Source: Gammaproteobacteria bacterium
Lineage (GTDB): Bacteria > Pseudomonadota > Gammaproteobacteria > Pseudomonadales > Pseudohongiellaceae
Assembly (NCBI GenBank): GCA_002706685.1
Contig: PALV01000013.1
Location: 186,001-250,000 of the forward strand
Direction: 5' to 3'
DNA: 64,000 bases
The notes below the pieces were generated by a model, which saw only the letters and a list, made by a program, of their open reading frames with translations, was not told where the DNA came from and did no database searches. The translations under genes and the position numbers were made by a program. This document shows, piece by piece, positions 1-11,279 of this stretch. How positions within the stretch are numbered: the stretch's first letter is position 1; every line of letters begins with the position of its first letter.

Positions 1-963
1 CTTGTAGTCCTTGATGTAAATATAGGCATCGACACTGTTGAGGATAATGTTCAGTCGCTGCTCACTGTCCTGCAGGCTTCTGGTCCTTAATTTGACCTGG
101 TAGCTCAACGCGAGGCTGAAGGCGATTGCCACGAGCAATGCGAGCCCCAGTGCTATTGAGCCCCAGACGATCCAGCCCGGGAATCCGCGGTCATTCTGAT
201 AGTTCCACTGCTCCAGAATCCGGTAATAAACCGAGCCGGGGTCAGCTCGCCATTGGATCAGGTAGTTATCAATCGCCGTAAGGATAGCCCCATGTCTGCC
301 AGCGGGTACGGCAAAATACAACTGGCTGGGTTGAAACAGGATGGGTGTGGGCGTCAGTCCGAGGCGACTGGCTTCCATATCACCAGAGTGGTAACTGGAC
401 ACCACGGCATCGGCAGCCCCCTCGGCGACAGCTGTGAATGCCTGTGTCTGATTATCGTAAAGCATCCAGTCGACGTTCAGGAAAAAATTTTCTGCCAGTG
501 ATTCAAGATAGGCTTGCTGAATGGAGTCCTGCAGCAAAGCAATACGTTTTCCGTCCAGATCCAGAATTCCCAGAATGCCCTGACCACGCGATTCATAAAC
601 CTGTGACCAGCTCAGCAACGCTGGCTGCTGATGAAAATCAAACCGCCGCTGCCTGACAGAATCAATGGCGACGTCCGGCATGATGTCGATTTCGCCACGC
701 TCCAGCAGTGTCAGACACTCGCTCCATTGACAGGGTACAGGTCTGAGCTGCCAACGCTCGGTTCTGGCAATCTCACGCAACAGGTCTCCGTGTATACCTG
801 AGATGCTGCCCTGTTCATCCAGGAACAGTTTGGGAGGGTTTTCGTAAACACCCACACGCAGCACACTGGTTACCGGTTGTGCATAAGCTACGGACATCAG
901 GTTGGCCAGCACCGCCAATGTGATCAGAAATCCAGCACGTAAAAGTGACCTCTTGTCGCACAT
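1..963 (-). CDS. Sensor protein with signal peptide, periplasmic substrate-binding (SBP_bac_3-like) domain, TM helix and start of a PAS-like region; truncated by the window edge
   Basis: Manual minus-strand translation from ATG at 963: MCDKRSLLRAGFLITLAVLANLMSVAYAQPVTSVLRVGVYENPPKLFLDEQGSISGIHGDLLREIARTERWQ...; TM near WIVWGSIALGLALLVAIAFSLAL followed by RSLQDSEQRLNIILNSVDAYIYIKD. Open to the window edge, so absent from the ORF track. Confidence 0.75.
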   Translation of the reverse strand, partial: MCDKRSLLRAGFLITLAVLANLMSVAYAQPVTSVLRVGVYENPPKLFLDEQGSISGIHGDLLREIARTERWQLRPVPCQWSECLTLLERGEIDIMPDVAIDSVRQRRFDFHQQPALLSWSQVYESRGQGILGILDLDGKRIALLQDSIQQAYLESLAENFFLNVDWMLYDNQTQAFTAVAEGAADAVVSSYHSGDMEASRLGLTPTPILFQPSQLYFAVPAGRHGAILTAIDNYLIQWRADPGSVYYRILEQWNYQNDRGFPGWIVWGSIALGLALLVAIAFSLALSYQVKLRTRSLQDSEQRLNIILNSVDAYIYIKDYK

Positions 964-1072
964 CGCTATTGGACCAGCCTGCTCCCTGAAAATGACGATC
1001 AGTCTACCGCGCCGTTGCCCAGACAACTTTATCTACACCTGATTATTGCGTCGGGGCCTGGGCGCGGGAATT

Positions 1073-1687
1073 CTACCGGTAATTACGTTGATATACATCA
1101 GCCCCCATGTGCTCAATCTGTCTGTCGATCATGCGATCCATGGCCTGCAACACCCGCTGATGGGTAACTTTGCGACCTTCCAGTTCTTGCAGGGTATACA
1201 CTATCGCCTCCAGTGTCGATAAGGCGTCGGGCTCGCTCGCCCGACGAATGCGGTATCGACTGACCGGTACGGCATTGAGACTGAATCTTGGCAGGGACTG
1301 CAACATCGGCCAGGTATACAGCATTTTCCGACTGCGACGCCAACTGGCATCAAGAAAAACCAGGGGTCTGGGGCTGTGTTCGCGAAGTTCTTCAACCGGC
1401 AGGGACTCATCGCCCGGGTAGATCAGCACACAATTTTCAGGCAGCGATGGCAAAACGTCCTGCTTTACAGCAAGCGTTTGCAGGAGACAGTCAGAATAGC
1501 TGAGTGATGCGAGCCGGGCTGTACCCAGCGGGTGTGTCGCCTCGCGTAAATCCTGCAGTATGACCAGCGGCCAGGTATTGGTTGCGGCTACAATGTCGGC
1601 GCAAAGGCAGGTTGAGATCGGTCTCTTACATCGGCTGCAGCGTTGTCGAGCCATGGCGAGTCCATTAAGGTGGGAATGATGATGCAC
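1073..1687 (-). CDS. DTW domain-containing protein (tRNA-uridine aminocarboxypropyltransferase family)
   Basis: CSRCKRPISTCLC zinc-ribbon-like N-terminus and FLDASWRRSRKML (DTW-type motif). Confidence 0.8.
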   Translation of the reverse strand: MHHHSHLNGLAMARQRCSRCKRPISTCLCADIVAATNTWPLVILQDLREATHPLGTARLASLSYSDCLLQTLAVKQDVLPSLPENCVLIYPGDESLPVEELREHSPRPLVFLDASWRRSRKMLYTWPMLQSLPRFSLNAVPVSRYRIRRASEPDALSTLEAIVYTLQELEGRKVTHQRVLQAMDRMIDRQIEHMGADVYQRNYR

Positions 1688-1731
1688 CAGCGCCGTCAGT
1701 TAATGCACGACGCTGGCTTCATCTGCCGCAA

Positions 1732-3846
1732 TCAGCCTGCAGCAAAAGCCTCTTTTTCGTCTTCGGTCACTTCTTTGATGCTCAGCTTGATTCGGCCGCG
1801 CGCATCGAGGTCCATGACTTTAACCAGCACATCCTGTCCTTCACTCAGATACTCACTGATATCTTCAACGCGATCAGAAGAAATCTGCGAGATGTGAACC
1901 AGACCGTCTTTGCCCGGCAGAATGGTTACAAAGGCACCGAAATCAACGATACGGGCAACCTTACCCATGTACAGCTTGCCTACTTCGGCTTCCGCTGTAA
2001 TACGCTGAATCAGCTCAATGGCCTTGTCGCGAGAATCAGCATCTTCGCCATAAATGCGAATATTGCCATCATCGTCGATGTCCACAGACGCGCCACTTTC
2101 CTCTGTGATAGAGCGAATGGTGGCACCACCTTTACCAATGACATCACGAATCTTGTCGGAATCGACTTTCATCGTTGCCATGGATGGAGCATTCTCGGAA
2201 ACGTTCGGACGGGCAGTAGCCAGTACTTTGTTCATTTCGCCGAGAATGTGCAGACGCGCTTCCAAGGCCTGGTTCAGAGCGATCTCCATGATCTCTTCAT
2301 TGATGCCCTGGATCTTGATGTCCATCTGCAGTGCGGTCACACCCTTGTCAGTACCCGCCACTTTAAAGTCCATATCGCCGAGGTGGTCTTCATCACCCAG
2401 AATATCGGTGATCACCGAGAAGCGCTCACCATCCTTGATCAGACCCATTGCGATACCCGCAACCGGGGCAGTCAGCGGCACACCCGCATCCATCATGGCC
2501 AGTGAGCTGCCGCATACTGAAGCCATGGAGCTGGAGCCATTGGATTCGGTAATTTCCGACACCACACGGATGGCGTACGGGAATTCCTCTTCGCTCGGCA
2601 TGACCGCCTGCACACCGCGCTTGGCCAGCTTGCCGTGGCCGATTTCGCGACGCTTGGGACCTGACATGAAGCCAGTTTCACCCACACAGAAGGGTGGGAA
2701 GTTGTAGTGGAACATGAAAGCTTCTTTTTTGGAGCCTTCCAGACCTTCGATCATCTGCGAATCACGAACAGCACCCAGAGTGGTAACTACCAGTGCCTGG
2801 GTCTCGCCACGCGTAAACAGGGCTGAACCGTGAGCCTTGGGCAGAACGCCTGTCTCGATCGCAATCGGACGAACTGTTTTGCTATCACGACCATCGATAC
2901 GTGGCTGACCGTCAAGCACGCGATTGCGGACTACTTTTTTCTCGAGTTTTGCGAACACGCCTTTCACGTCGTCAGATGTGACACCTGACTCTTCGCTGAC
3001 GAACTGCTGCTTGGCCTGCTCCAGCAACTGACCCAGTGCATCGTAACGCTGCATCTTGTCAGAAATCTGGTAAGCGTCGGTAATACCAGCAGTGAACGCA
3101 TCGGCGATTGCCTTGACCAGTGTTTCGTTCTCTGGCTCTGGCTGCCATTCCCAGACCGGCTTGCCGGCTTCTGCCTTGAGCTCGTTGATTGCCTTAATAG
3201 CGCCCTGCATGGCTTCATGGCCATACAGTACCGCGCCCAGCATCTGGTCTTCGGTCAGTTGCTTGGCTTCTGATTCAACCATCAATACGGCTGATTCAGT
3301 GCCTGCCACAACCATGTCCAGCAATGAGGTTTCCAGCTGTTTGGCACCCGGGTTCAGGATATATCCATTCTCCGGGTCGAAACCGACGCGGGCTGCACCG
3401 ATGGGGCCATGGAAAGGGATACCCGAGATAGCCAGAGCAGCTGATGCGCCAATCATGGCTGCTACATCAGGATCTTCGTCCTTGGTTGCAGAGATGACAG
3501 TACAGATGACCTGTACTTCATTTTTGAAACCCGATGGAAACAAGGGGCGGATAGGCCGGTCAATCAATCGCGAAACCAGCGTCTCTTTCTCGGTGGGACG
3601 CCCTTCGCGCTTGAAAAAGCCGCCGGGGATTTTACCGGCAGCGTAGGTTTTTTCCTGATAGTTGACAGTCAGCGGGAAAAAGTCGGCGCCAGGGGCAGCC
3701 GTCTTTTTGCCCACGACTGTAGCGAGCACCTGAGAGCCACCCATGGTGACAATCACAGCGCCGGTAGCCTGTCGTGCAACTTTACCGGTCTCCAGAGTGA
3801 CCGTCTGGTCACCAAACTGGAAGGTCTTGCTTACAATATTAAACAT
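1732..3846 (-). CDS. pnp: Polyribonucleotide nucleotidyltransferase (PNPase)
   Basis: Full-length 704 aa; KH ([18 protein letters not shown]) and S1 domains at C-terminus; adjacent to rpsO. Confidence 0.98.
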   Translation of the reverse strand: MFNIVSKTFQFGDQTVTLETGKVARQATGAVIVTMGGSQVLATVVGKKTAAPGADFFPLTVNYQEKTYAAGKIPGGFFKREGRPTEKETLVSRLIDRPIRPLFPSGFKNEVQVICTVISATKDEDPDVAAMIGASAALAISGIPFHGPIGAARVGFDPENGYILNPGAKQLETSLLDMVVAGTESAVLMVESEAKQLTEDQMLGAVLYGHEAMQGAIKAINELKAEAGKPVWEWQPEPENETLVKAIADAFTAGITDAYQISDKMQRYDALGQLLEQAKQQFVSEESGVTSDDVKGVFAKLEKKVVRNRVLDGQPRIDGRDSKTVRPIAIETGVLPKAHGSALFTRGETQALVVTTLGAVRDSQMIEGLEGSKKEAFMFHYNFPPFCVGETGFMSGPKRREIGHGKLAKRGVQAVMPSEEEFPYAIRVVSEITESNGSSSMASVCGSSLAMMDAGVPLTAPVAGIAMGLIKDGERFSVITDILGDEDHLGDMDFKVAGTDKGVTALQMDIKIQGINEEIMEIALNQALEARLHILGEMNKVLATARPNVSENAPSMATMKVDSDKIRDVIGKGGATIRSITEESGASVDIDDDGNIRIYGEDADSRDKAIELIQRITAEAEVGKLYMGKVARIVDFGAFVTILPGKDGLVHISQISSDRVEDISEYLSEGQDVLVKVMDLDARGRIKLSIKEVTEDEKEAFAAG

Positions 3847-3951
3847 ACTCTGTTCCTGTTTTTTATTTGAGACCCGGGCAGCATTGCAGCAACATCCGTT
3901 TTACCAAGAGTCTCTTCTCACTGTCTCATCGTCTTGAAATTGCGATGCGTC

Positions 3952-4221
3952 TTAGCGACGCAGGCCCAGACGTTTGATCAGATCGGCATAACGGTCAACA
4001 TCCTTGCGCTTCAGGTAATCCAGCAGCTTGCGACGGCTGTTTACCATGCGGATCAGACCACGACGAGAGTGGTGGTCGTGCTTGTGTTCACGGAAGTGAT
4101 CCTGCAGCAGATTGATGTTCTCAGTCAGCAACGCAACCTGTACTTCGGGAGAACCCGTGTCGTTGTCGCCGCGTCCGTATTCGTTAACAATTGCCTGTTT
4201 CTGTTCAGTCGTTAAAGCCAT
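3952..4221 (-). CDS. rpsO: 30S ribosomal protein S15
   Basis: 89 aa, [17 protein letters not shown]...[24 protein letters not shown]. Confidence 0.98.
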   Translation of the reverse strand: MALTTEQKQAIVNEYGRGDNDTGSPEVQVALLTENINLLQDHFREHKHDHHSRRGLIRMVNSRRKLLDYLKRKDVDRYADLIKRLGLRR

Positions 4222-4296
4222 TTTAAAATCTCCAGTTCAATATGCATTAATGTTTAATGACATCCTGTCAGCCAGCATAACCGTGCATAATTACAG

Positions 4297-5220
4297 TTAC
4301 CTGGTGTCTTCCTTCATTAATCGGCGTGGAGCCACTCGACCATCATCGAGCACTTCTCCCATACCGAAGAATTCTTCTTCATCGTACAGCCGCACCAGAC
4401 CAGCGTCTGGAAGATGTCTGACCATCACGGCCTGTCCCTGCTTCATGTAGGCTGCAGTCGTTGCTGGCATATGGACTGCCGGCAAGTGCTCAATGGCCTT
4501 GTCGGCTGGACGCAATAACGCATCAACAGCCTCCAGCCCCCGGGCTTCATGCAGCTCTTTCAGGGCGTCGAGCGTCACGCACTCGTCAATTCCAAAAACG
4601 CCGGCCTGCAGCCTTCGCAGCTCCGTCACGTGCCCGCCGCAACCCAGGCTTTCTCCCAGGTCGTCAGCAATGGTACGCACATAGGTTCCTTTGCTGCAAC
4701 GTATTTCCAGCTCAGCACTGTCGCCGTCGAACGACACCAGCCGAAGCTCGTGGACTGTCACCAGGCGTGGTGTCCGCTCCACCTGTTGCCCCGCCCGGGC
4801 AAGTTTGTACAAGGGCTGACCTTTGTGCTTCAGGGCAGAGTACATCGGCGGCAACTGCTCAATTTGACCGACAAACTGTGTCAGCGCCGTGACAACATCT
4901 GACTCACTGACCGAGACCGGTCGGCGACTGATCACTTCGCCTTCAGCGTCTGCAGTGTCAGTCCTTTCTCCAAACTTTACCCGCGTCAGATATCGCTTGT
5001 CCGCTTCCAGCAGAAACTGCGACACTTTAGTTGCCTCACCAAAACACAGTGGCAACACGCCGGTAGCCAGAGGATCCAGCGCCCCGGTATGCCCTGCCTT
5101 GGCGGCCTGCAACAACCTTTTGGCTTGCTGCAGACAGGCGTTGGAGCTAATACCCTGAGGCTTGTCTACCAGCAGAATACCGCTTATCGCGCGGCCTTTC
5201 TGCTTCCTGCCAGCTGCCAA
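4297..5220 (-). CDS. truB: tRNA pseudouridine(55) synthase TruB
   Basis: GILLVDKPQGISSN...GHTGALDPLATGVLPLC motif; likely TTG start at 5220 overlapping the rbfA end (the ORF track extends to 5274). Confidence 0.96.
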   Translation of the reverse strand: MAAGRKQKGRAISGILLVDKPQGISSNACLQQAKRLLQAAKAGHTGALDPLATGVLPLCFGEATKVSQFLLEADKRYLTRVKFGERTDTADAEGEVISRRPVSVSESDVVTALTQFVGQIEQLPPMYSALKHKGQPLYKLARAGQQVERTPRLVTVHELRLVSFDGDSAELEIRCSKGTYVRTIADDLGESLGCGGHVTELRRLQAGVFGIDECVTLDALKELHEARGLEAVDALLRPADKAIEHLPAVHMPATTAAYMKQGQAVMVRHLPDAGLVRLYDEEEFFGMGEVLDDGRVAPRRLMKEDTR

Positions 5221-5221
5221 T

Positions 5222-5683
5222 TCAGTGCCTCTCTTCCTGACAGTCACCCGTATCCGGGGTGTCCGCACCATCACCGTGCTCGCTATCCTCTTCCAGCGCC
5301 CTGTCGATCAGGCTGGAGAGGTACCGCCCACGGGCAATACTTTCATCGTAGCGAAACTGCAGGGCGGGTGTTGTACGCAGGCGCAATTCCTTGCCCAGCA
5401 GACTGCGCAGATAGCCAGAGGCTTTGTTCAAAACCGCCAGGCTGTCATCAATCTGCTTGCGGTCCAGCTCGCCCATATCTTTAAGCTGGCTATCCAGACC
5501 AACTGCGTCACGCGTCATCACAGTCACAAATACTGTGGCATGCGCAAAATCACGACTTACATCAACACCTGTTACCGAAACCATGCCAAGCCGGGGATCA
5601 CCTATTTCGCGCATGATCAGATCCGCGAGAATTCGCTGGATCTGATCGGCTACCCGTTGTGCGCGCGGAGATGTATTACTCAT
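5222..5683 (-). CDS. rbfA: 30S ribosome-binding factor A
   Basis: RAQRVADQIQRILADLIMREIGDPRLGMVSVTGVDVSRD; position between infB and truB. Confidence 0.97.
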   Translation of the reverse strand: MSNTSPRAQRVADQIQRILADLIMREIGDPRLGMVSVTGVDVSRDFAHATVFVTVMTRDAVGLDSQLKDMGELDRKQIDDSLAVLNKASGYLRSLLGKELRLRTTPALQFRYDESIARGRYLSSLIDRALEEDSEHGDGADTPDTGDCQEERH

Positions 5684-8286
5684 CAGAGTGTTCTGGCTAC
5701 CTCAATGGTCTGGTAAACCTCGATCTTGTCGCCTACTTTGACATCGTTGTAGTTCTTCACGCCGATACCACATTCCATGCCGTTGCGGACTTCACTGGCA
5801 TCGTCTTTAAAGCGGCGCAGAGATTCCAGCTCGCCTTCAAAGATCACCACGTTGTCACGCAGAACACGGATGGGACGGCTGCGGTAAACCGTGCCTTCCA
5901 CCACCATACAGCCGGCCACCTGGCCAAACTTTGGTGAATTGAACACGTCACGAACCTCAGCCACACCCAGGATTTCTTCGCGCAGCTCAGGCTCAAGCAT
6001 ACCGCCAAGAATGGCCTTCACGTCATCAATCACGTCGTAAATGACGTTGTAGTAACGCAGGTTGATGCCTTCGTTCTCGATCACATCACGGGCAGACTTA
6101 TCCGCACGGACATTGAAGCCGATCAGCATCGCATTGGAGGTTGCCGCCAGGTGCGAATCGGTTTCGGAAATACCACCGACGCCAGCGGCTACCACGTTGA
6201 CTTCTACCTCATCGGTACCAAGCTTTTGCAGCGAGCCAACAATGGCTTCCATCGAACCTCGGACATCGGCCTTGATGATGACGTTGAGAATGCTCTTGCC
6301 CGCTTTGCCGATACCGGCAAACATGGCTTCCAGCTTATTACCCTGTTGCAGTGCGTTTTGCTTTTCCTTGTGCTTTTCACGACGGAATTCGGCCACTTCC
6401 TTGGCGCGCTTCTCGTCAGCTACAACAACAAATTCATCGCCTGCTTCGGGAACGCCATTGAAACCCAGCACCTCAACGGGAATGGAGGGTCCAGCCGACT
6501 TGACCTGGCGACCCGCCTCATCAATCAGTGCTCTTACACGGCCAAATTCATAGCCGGCAAGAATGGTGTCGCCCACATTCAGCGTACCGTTCTGGACCAG
6601 AACTGACGCAACCGGGCCACGACCTTTGTCCAGACGTGATTCGATCACAACACCTTTGCCTGGTGCATCGACAAAGGCCTTGAGTTCCAGCAGCTCAGCC
6701 TGAAGCAGAATGGCTTCCAGCAGCTCTTCGATGCCCTGGCCAGTATGAGCAGATACCTGGACAAACTGGACGTCACCGCCCCAGCTTTCCGGTATCACGT
6801 CTTTGGCAGCCAGTTCACTGGTCACTTTATCAATATCGATATCTTCTTTGTCGACCTTTGTGATGGCGACAACGATTGGCACTTCCGCAGCGCGGGCGTG
6901 CTGGATTGCTTCCTCAGTCTGCGGCTTGACGCCATCATCTGCAGCGACCACCAGTACAACAACGTCAGTTGACTTGGCACCGCGTGACCGCATGGCACTG
7001 AACGCCGCGTGTCCCGGGGTATCCAGGAAGCAGATCATGCCGTGATCTGTTTCAACGTGATAGGCGCCAATGTGCTGGGTAATACCACCGGCTTCGCCGG
7101 CAGCAACGGACTCTTTGCGGATGAAATCCAGCAAAGAAGTCTTACCATGGTCAACGTGACCCATGACAGTAACCACAGGCGCACGTGTGATTGCTTCGTC
7201 ACCGCCTTCATAGACCAGTGACTCGTAAAGATCGTCTTCGATTGCATCCGCCGAGACGAATTTTGCGGTATGACCCATCTCTTCAATCAGCAGTGTCGCA
7301 GTATCCTGATCCAGAGCCTGGTTGATGGTTGCCATGACACCCATCTTGAACAGAGCCTTGATCAGCTCAGCCGACTTGACTGACATTTTTTGAGCGAGGT
7401 CGCCAACAGTATTGGCTTCACCGATGGTGATTTCGCGTGAAATAAACTCAGTCGGCTTCTCGAAACCGTGCTGCTTGTTGCGCGACTTCTTGCGGGGACC
7501 GCCGCGGCGACCACGCCCACCATCGTCAAACTCGCCATCTTCGAGAACAAAATCATCGATCCTGGCTTTACCAGGCTTCTTGCCTGCAACTGCCTTTTTG
7601 CGGAAACCGGATTTCTTTTCTTCATCCTTGTCATCGACATCAGCTTTACGCCCGCTTTTTGCAGCGGGTTTAGCTTTGCCGCGCCCAGGTTTAGCGCTGT
7701 CTGGATCCTGGGCCGGAACATCGGCAACCGGAGCCGCTGGCTTGGCCTCTGCTGTATCAGCAGCTGGTGCCTTTTCCGGTTCCGCGGCGTCGGAAGTTTC
7801 AGCCTGGGATGCATCTGTAGCAGCTTCTTTCTTTGCCGCGTCTGCGTCTTTGCCAGATTCTTCTGCTGGTGAATCAGTCGTCGCTTCAACTGCAGGCTCT
7901 GCTGCTGCCAGTTCCTGATCCAGCGCCTCTGGTGGAACAATCAGCTCCTCTTCAGCCGGCTTCTCTGGTTGCAGTTCACTGCGTTTTACATAGGTACGCT
8001 TTTTACGTACTTCAACGCTAACGGTTTTTCCGCGCCCCTGACCGGAGGCGGTTTTTAGTGTCTCAACCGTCTTTCGCTTCAGCGTAATTTTTTTCGGTGA
8101 AGCATCGGCGCTGGCCGCGGCTCCATGACTGCGACGCAGGAACAGCAGCAATGTATTTTTGTCTTCATTGGAAATAGGCTCCTCCGCACGCTTATGCGGG
8201 AGACCTGCCTCCTTAATCTGGGCAAGAAGCCTTTCTGTGGTCACACCGACCACTTTGGCCAGTTCACCGACTGTTACATCTGCCAT
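5683..8286 (-). CDS. infB: Translation initiation factor IF-2
   Basis: 867 aa; [16 protein letters not shown] GTPase motif; IF2_N region. Confidence 0.98.
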   Translation of the reverse strand: MADVTVGELAKVVGVTTERLLAQIKEAGLPHKRAEEPISNEDKNTLLLFLRRSHGAAASADASPKKITLKRKTVETLKTASGQGRGKTVSVEVRKKRTYVKRSELQPEKPAEEELIVPPEALDQELAAAEPAVEATTDSPAEESGKDADAAKKEAATDASQAETSDAAEPEKAPAADTAEAKPAAPVADVPAQDPDSAKPGRGKAKPAAKSGRKADVDDKDEEKKSGFRKKAVAGKKPGKARIDDFVLEDGEFDDGGRGRRGGPRKKSRNKQHGFEKPTEFISREITIGEANTVGDLAQKMSVKSAELIKALFKMGVMATINQALDQDTATLLIEEMGHTAKFVSADAIEDDLYESLVYEGGDEAITRAPVVTVMGHVDHGKTSLLDFIRKESVAAGEAGGITQHIGAYHVETDHGMICFLDTPGHAAFSAMRSRGAKSTDVVVLVVAADDGVKPQTEEAIQHARAAEVPIVVAITKVDKEDIDIDKVTSELAAKDVIPESWGGDVQFVQVSAHTGQGIEELLEAILLQAELLELKAFVDAPGKGVVIESRLDKGRGPVASVLVQNGTLNVGDTILAGYEFGRVRALIDEAGRQVKSAGPSIPVEVLGFNGVPEAGDEFVVVADEKRAKEVAEFRREKHKEKQNALQQGNKLEAMFAGIGKAGKSILNVIIKADVRGSMEAIVGSLQKLGTDEVEVNVVAAGVGGISETDSHLAATSNAMLIGFNVRADKSARDVIENEGINLRYYNVIYDVIDDVKAILGGMLEPELREEILGVAEVRDVFNSPKFGQVAGCMVVEGTVYRSRPIRVLRDNVVIFEGELESLRRFKDDASEVRNGMECGIGVKNYNDVKVGDKIEVYQTIEVARTL

Positions 8287-8317
8287 CTAGTTACTCCTGT
8301 CTGCTCTTGCCGCCTGG

Positions 8318-9805
8318 TTATTCAAACCACGGTGCACGAGCCGTCATAATCAATTTGCCGGCACGCTCTTCAGTCATGCCGTCAATATCCATCAATTCGT
8401 CGATCGACTGTTCAGCCAGATCTTCCATGTTGAGGATGCCTTTCTCTGCCAGCGACATCGCCAGCGCATCATCCATGCCTTCCATGTTCAGCAGGTCTGC
8501 TTCCAAATTGGCGCTGGACAGCCCTTCTTCGGATGCTATCGCCTGTGTCAGCAGTGCATCACGGGCACGATCGCGAAGTTCTTTGGCGATATCTTCATCA
8601 AAGCCGTCAATACTCAGCAATTCGTCCATCGGAACATAGGCAATCTCTTCCAGAGAGGTAAAACCCTCACTGACCAGCAGTTCGGCGACATCTTCATCCA
8701 CATCCAGCTTGTTCATGAATGCAGTGATGTAGGTGCTTGCCTCACGCTGCTGTTTGTCCTGCGCTTCCTCAATGCTCATTACGTTGATCGCCCAGCCGGT
8801 AAGCTCAGCGGACAGACGCACGTTCTGTCCGTTGCGACCGATTGCCTGCGCAAGATTGTCTTCTTCAACAGCAACATCCATTGTGTGGCTGTCTTCGTCC
8901 ATGACGATAGACGCCACTTCGGCAGGTGCCATCGCATTGATCACCAGCTGCGCGGGGTTGTCGTCCCACAGAATGATGTCGATACGCTCATTGGCCAGCT
9001 CGTTAGAGACCACCTGCACGCGTGAACCGCGCATACCTACGCAGGCACCAACCGGATCGATCCTGCCATCATTGGTACTGACGACGATCTTGGCGCGCGA
9101 GCCAGGATCTCGCGCTGCTGCGCGAATTTCGATTACACCATCAGCAATTTCCGGCACTTCAATCTTGAACAGCTCGATCAGCATGGCCGGAGCGGTGCGA
9201 CTGAGAAACAGCTGAGGCCCACGGATCTCCTGACGGACATCCTGAAGCAACGCGCGAATGCGATCACCAGTGCGAAACATCTCTCTGGGGATCATCTGAT
9301 CACGAAGCAGAATCGCTTCTGCATTGCCACCCAGATCGACCAGCACACTTTCGCGAGTAACTTTCTTGACAGTACCCGACACCAGCTGACCGATACGGTC
9401 GCGGTATTCACTGACGACCAGTTCGCGCTCAGCCTCACGCACCTTTTGCACGATAACCTGTTTGGCGGTCTGGGCAGCGATTCGGCCGAACTCTACGTTT
9501 TCGATTTTCTCTTCCCAGACATCACCGATGTCCAGATCCGGGTTCTTTTCGCGAGCCTGATCCAGAGTCATTTGATGACCTGGCTCTTCCAGGTCTTCAT
9601 CAGCCACTACATCCCAGGTGCGAAATGTTTCGTACTGACCGTTCTTGCGATTAATGGCAACCCGACAGCTGGCTTCTTCGCTTTCAAAACGCTTTTTGGT
9701 CGCAGTCGCCAGCGCAGTCTCAATGGCTTCGAAAATAACGTCGCGTGACACTCCCTTCTCGTTAGAGACCGCGTCTGCAACTGCCAGAATTTCTTTACTC
9801 ATCAT
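8318..9805 (-). CDS. nusA: Transcription termination/antitermination protein NusA
   Basis: 495 aa with S1, KH and C-terminal HhH repeats; operon context. Confidence 0.98.
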   Translation of the reverse strand: MMSKEILAVADAVSNEKGVSRDVIFEAIETALATATKKRFESEEASCRVAINRKNGQYETFRTWDVVADEDLEEPGHQMTLDQAREKNPDLDIGDVWEEKIENVEFGRIAAQTAKQVIVQKVREAERELVVSEYRDRIGQLVSGTVKKVTRESVLVDLGGNAEAILLRDQMIPREMFRTGDRIRALLQDVRQEIRGPQLFLSRTAPAMLIELFKIEVPEIADGVIEIRAAARDPGSRAKIVVSTNDGRIDPVGACVGMRGSRVQVVSNELANERIDIILWDDNPAQLVINAMAPAEVASIVMDEDSHTMDVAVEEDNLAQAIGRNGQNVRLSAELTGWAINVMSIEEAQDKQQREASTYITAFMNKLDVDEDVAELLVSEGFTSLEEIAYVPMDELLSIDGFDEDIAKELRDRARDALLTQAIASEEGLSSANLEADLLNMEGMDDALAMSLAEKGILNMEDLAEQSIDELMDIDGMTEERAGKLIMTARAPWFE

Positions 9806-9837
9806 AGTAGTGTCACCTTACAAACGAAACACGCGAA

Positions 9838-10287
9838 TCAGAACGCGATGTTGGCCTTGTCAATCTGGTCAAACGGGATTTCAACCGGTTCGTTATCGAC
9901 GATCATGGTGATATTGCCCGCTTCAGCGTGCTGCAATAAACCTTTAAATTTACGTCGCCCATTGATCGGACCACGCAAGCGCAAACTGATTACCTCACCA
10001 AGGAATTCCTGATACTGCTTGAGAGTAAACAGCGGTCGGTCGAGGCCGGGCGAGGAAACCTCCAATGTATACTCACCAGGGATGGGGTCTTCAACGTCAA
10101 GTACCGCACTAACTTGTCGACTGACGCTTTCGCAGTCGTCGATTGTGACACCCTCCGGGCTGTCGATATAAATACGCAGGAGTGATGAGCGCCCTCTGAC
10201 GAGGTACTCCACACCCCACAGTTCAAGGCCAAGGGCCTTAACCGTCGGTTCCAGCAGCTGTGTAATCTTGTCAGTTGATGTCGCCAA
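9838..10287 (-). CDS. rimP: Ribosome maturation factor RimP
   Basis: ATSTDKITQLLEPTVKALGLELWGVEYLVRGRSSLLRIYIDSPEGVTIDDCESVSRQVSAVLDVEDPIPGEYTLEVSSPGLDRPLF; probable TTG start at 10287 (the ORF track extends to 10425 through a terminator-like hairpin). Confidence 0.93.
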   Translation of the reverse strand: MATSTDKITQLLEPTVKALGLELWGVEYLVRGRSSLLRIYIDSPEGVTIDDCESVSRQVSAVLDVEDPIPGEYTLEVSSPGLDRPLFTLKQYQEFLGEVISLRLRGPINGRRKFKGLLQHAEAGNITMIVDNEPVEIPFDQIDKANIAF

Positions 10288-10318
10288 ATTTCCGCCAATC
10301 CATATCGACTGCACAAAC

Positions 10319-10344
10319 AAAAAGTGGGCCTGCGGCCCACTTTG
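10319..10344 (-). terminator. Strong intrinsic terminator-like hairpin upstream of rimP
   Basis: AAAGTGGGCC-TGC-GGCCCACTTT perfect stem, U-tract (TTTTTG) on the minus strand. Confidence 0.75.
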
Positions 10345-10423
10345 AAGAATGCTATCACTTGCTTTCGGGGCCAGCCAGTTACAATTCGTCCGCTCTCGGA
10401 CGACCTGTTTCAGACCACCTAAC

Positions 10424-10448
10424 AAAAAGCCCCATCATGGGGCCTTTT
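10424..10448 (-). terminator. Intrinsic terminator-like hairpin downstream of the tRNA-fMet region
   Basis: Minus strand AAAGGCCCC-ATGAT-GGGGCTTTTTG. Confidence 0.7.
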
Positions 10449-10481
10449 GTAGCAGCGCCGGCAAACGGCTCGGCGGCTGCG

Positions 10482-10519
10482 AATTGGTAGCGGGGGCAGG
10501 ATTTGAACCTTCGACCTTC
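10482..10519 (-). repeat. Partial duplicate of the tRNA-fMet 3' end (direct repeat of 10578-10615)
   Basis: aattggtagcgggggcaggatttgaacct[t/a]cgaccttc: 37/38 identical to the 3' part of the intact tRNA gene. Confidence 0.9.
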
Positions 10520-10580
10520 AGCGGCTGCGCCGGATGAGAGCCGAGCCCGATCGTCGGGCTGCCTGGCACTACACTTCAAT

Positions 10581-10657
<77 letters not shown>

Positions 10658-10802
10658 ACAAAACTTTAATTATTTCAATTTGATGCAAAAGATCTTCGCT
10701 ATTTGCACCCAGATGGCTTCTGGCGCTGCCATCATCTGAGGGTGGGTATTCTAGCGCCGGGCCGGAGAAATAGTCAAGCCCGATTTTACTTTTGCGGTAA
10801 GT

Positions 10803-10889
10803 TGGTGCCGAAGGCGAGACTTGAACTCGCACGACCAAAAGGTCACTACCCCCTCAAGATAGCGTGTCTACCAATTCCACCACTTCGGC
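10803..10889 (-). tRNA. tRNA-Leu (GAG)
   Basis: Minus strand GCCGAAGTGGTGGAATTGGTAGACACGCTATCTTGAGGGGGTAGTGACC...GCGAGTTCAAGTCTCGCCTTCGGCACCA; class II with variable arm. Confidence 0.96.
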
Positions 10890-10896
10890 TAAAGGT

Positions 10897-11277
10897 TTAC
10901 TGCGGCTCCGACTCGGGTACCGCCGGTATATCTGATGAATCCACAGGCGCACTCACCTGCGGAATATCTGATTGCTGCTGTTCCATTTCACGCAGCAATT
11001 CCGGATTCACCAATGGTGCGCCGTCTTCCGCACCTGCACCAATGCTGTACTGCTTTGCATAAATCGCAAGAACCAGACTGGTCGCAAAAAATATCACAGC
11101 AGCCACGGTTGTGGATTTAGTCAGGAAGTTACCACTTCCGGACGCACCGAACACCGTCTGCGAGGATCCGCTACCAAACGCCGCTCCGGCATCGGCGCCT
11201 TTGCCCTGCTGCAAAAGCACCAGCCCGACAATCGCGATCGCGGCGATGACATGCACTACAACTATCAGCGTTTCCAT
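10897..11277 (-). CDS. secG: Preprotein translocase subunit SecG
   Basis: METLIVVVHVIAAIAIVGLVLLQQGKGADAGAAFGSGSSQTVFGASGSGNFLTKST. Confidence 0.96.
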   Translation of the reverse strand: METLIVVVHVIAAIAIVGLVLLQQGKGADAGAAFGSGSSQTVFGASGSGNFLTKSTTVAAVIFFATSLVLAIYAKQYSIGAGAEDGAPLVNPELLREMEQQQSDIPQVSAPVDSSDIPAVPESEPQ

Positions 11278-11279
11278 AA

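Noticed and set aside
1894-2707. Long plus-strand ORFs of 203 and 217 aa opposite pnp
   Set aside because: Antisense shadow ORFs of a highly conserved gene; low-complexity Ser/Ala/Met composition and no family resemblance.
10379-10579. 66-aa minus ORF covering the tRNA fragment and a terminator
   Set aside because: Overlaps the tRNA 3' repeat and a terminator hairpin; not a plausible gene.
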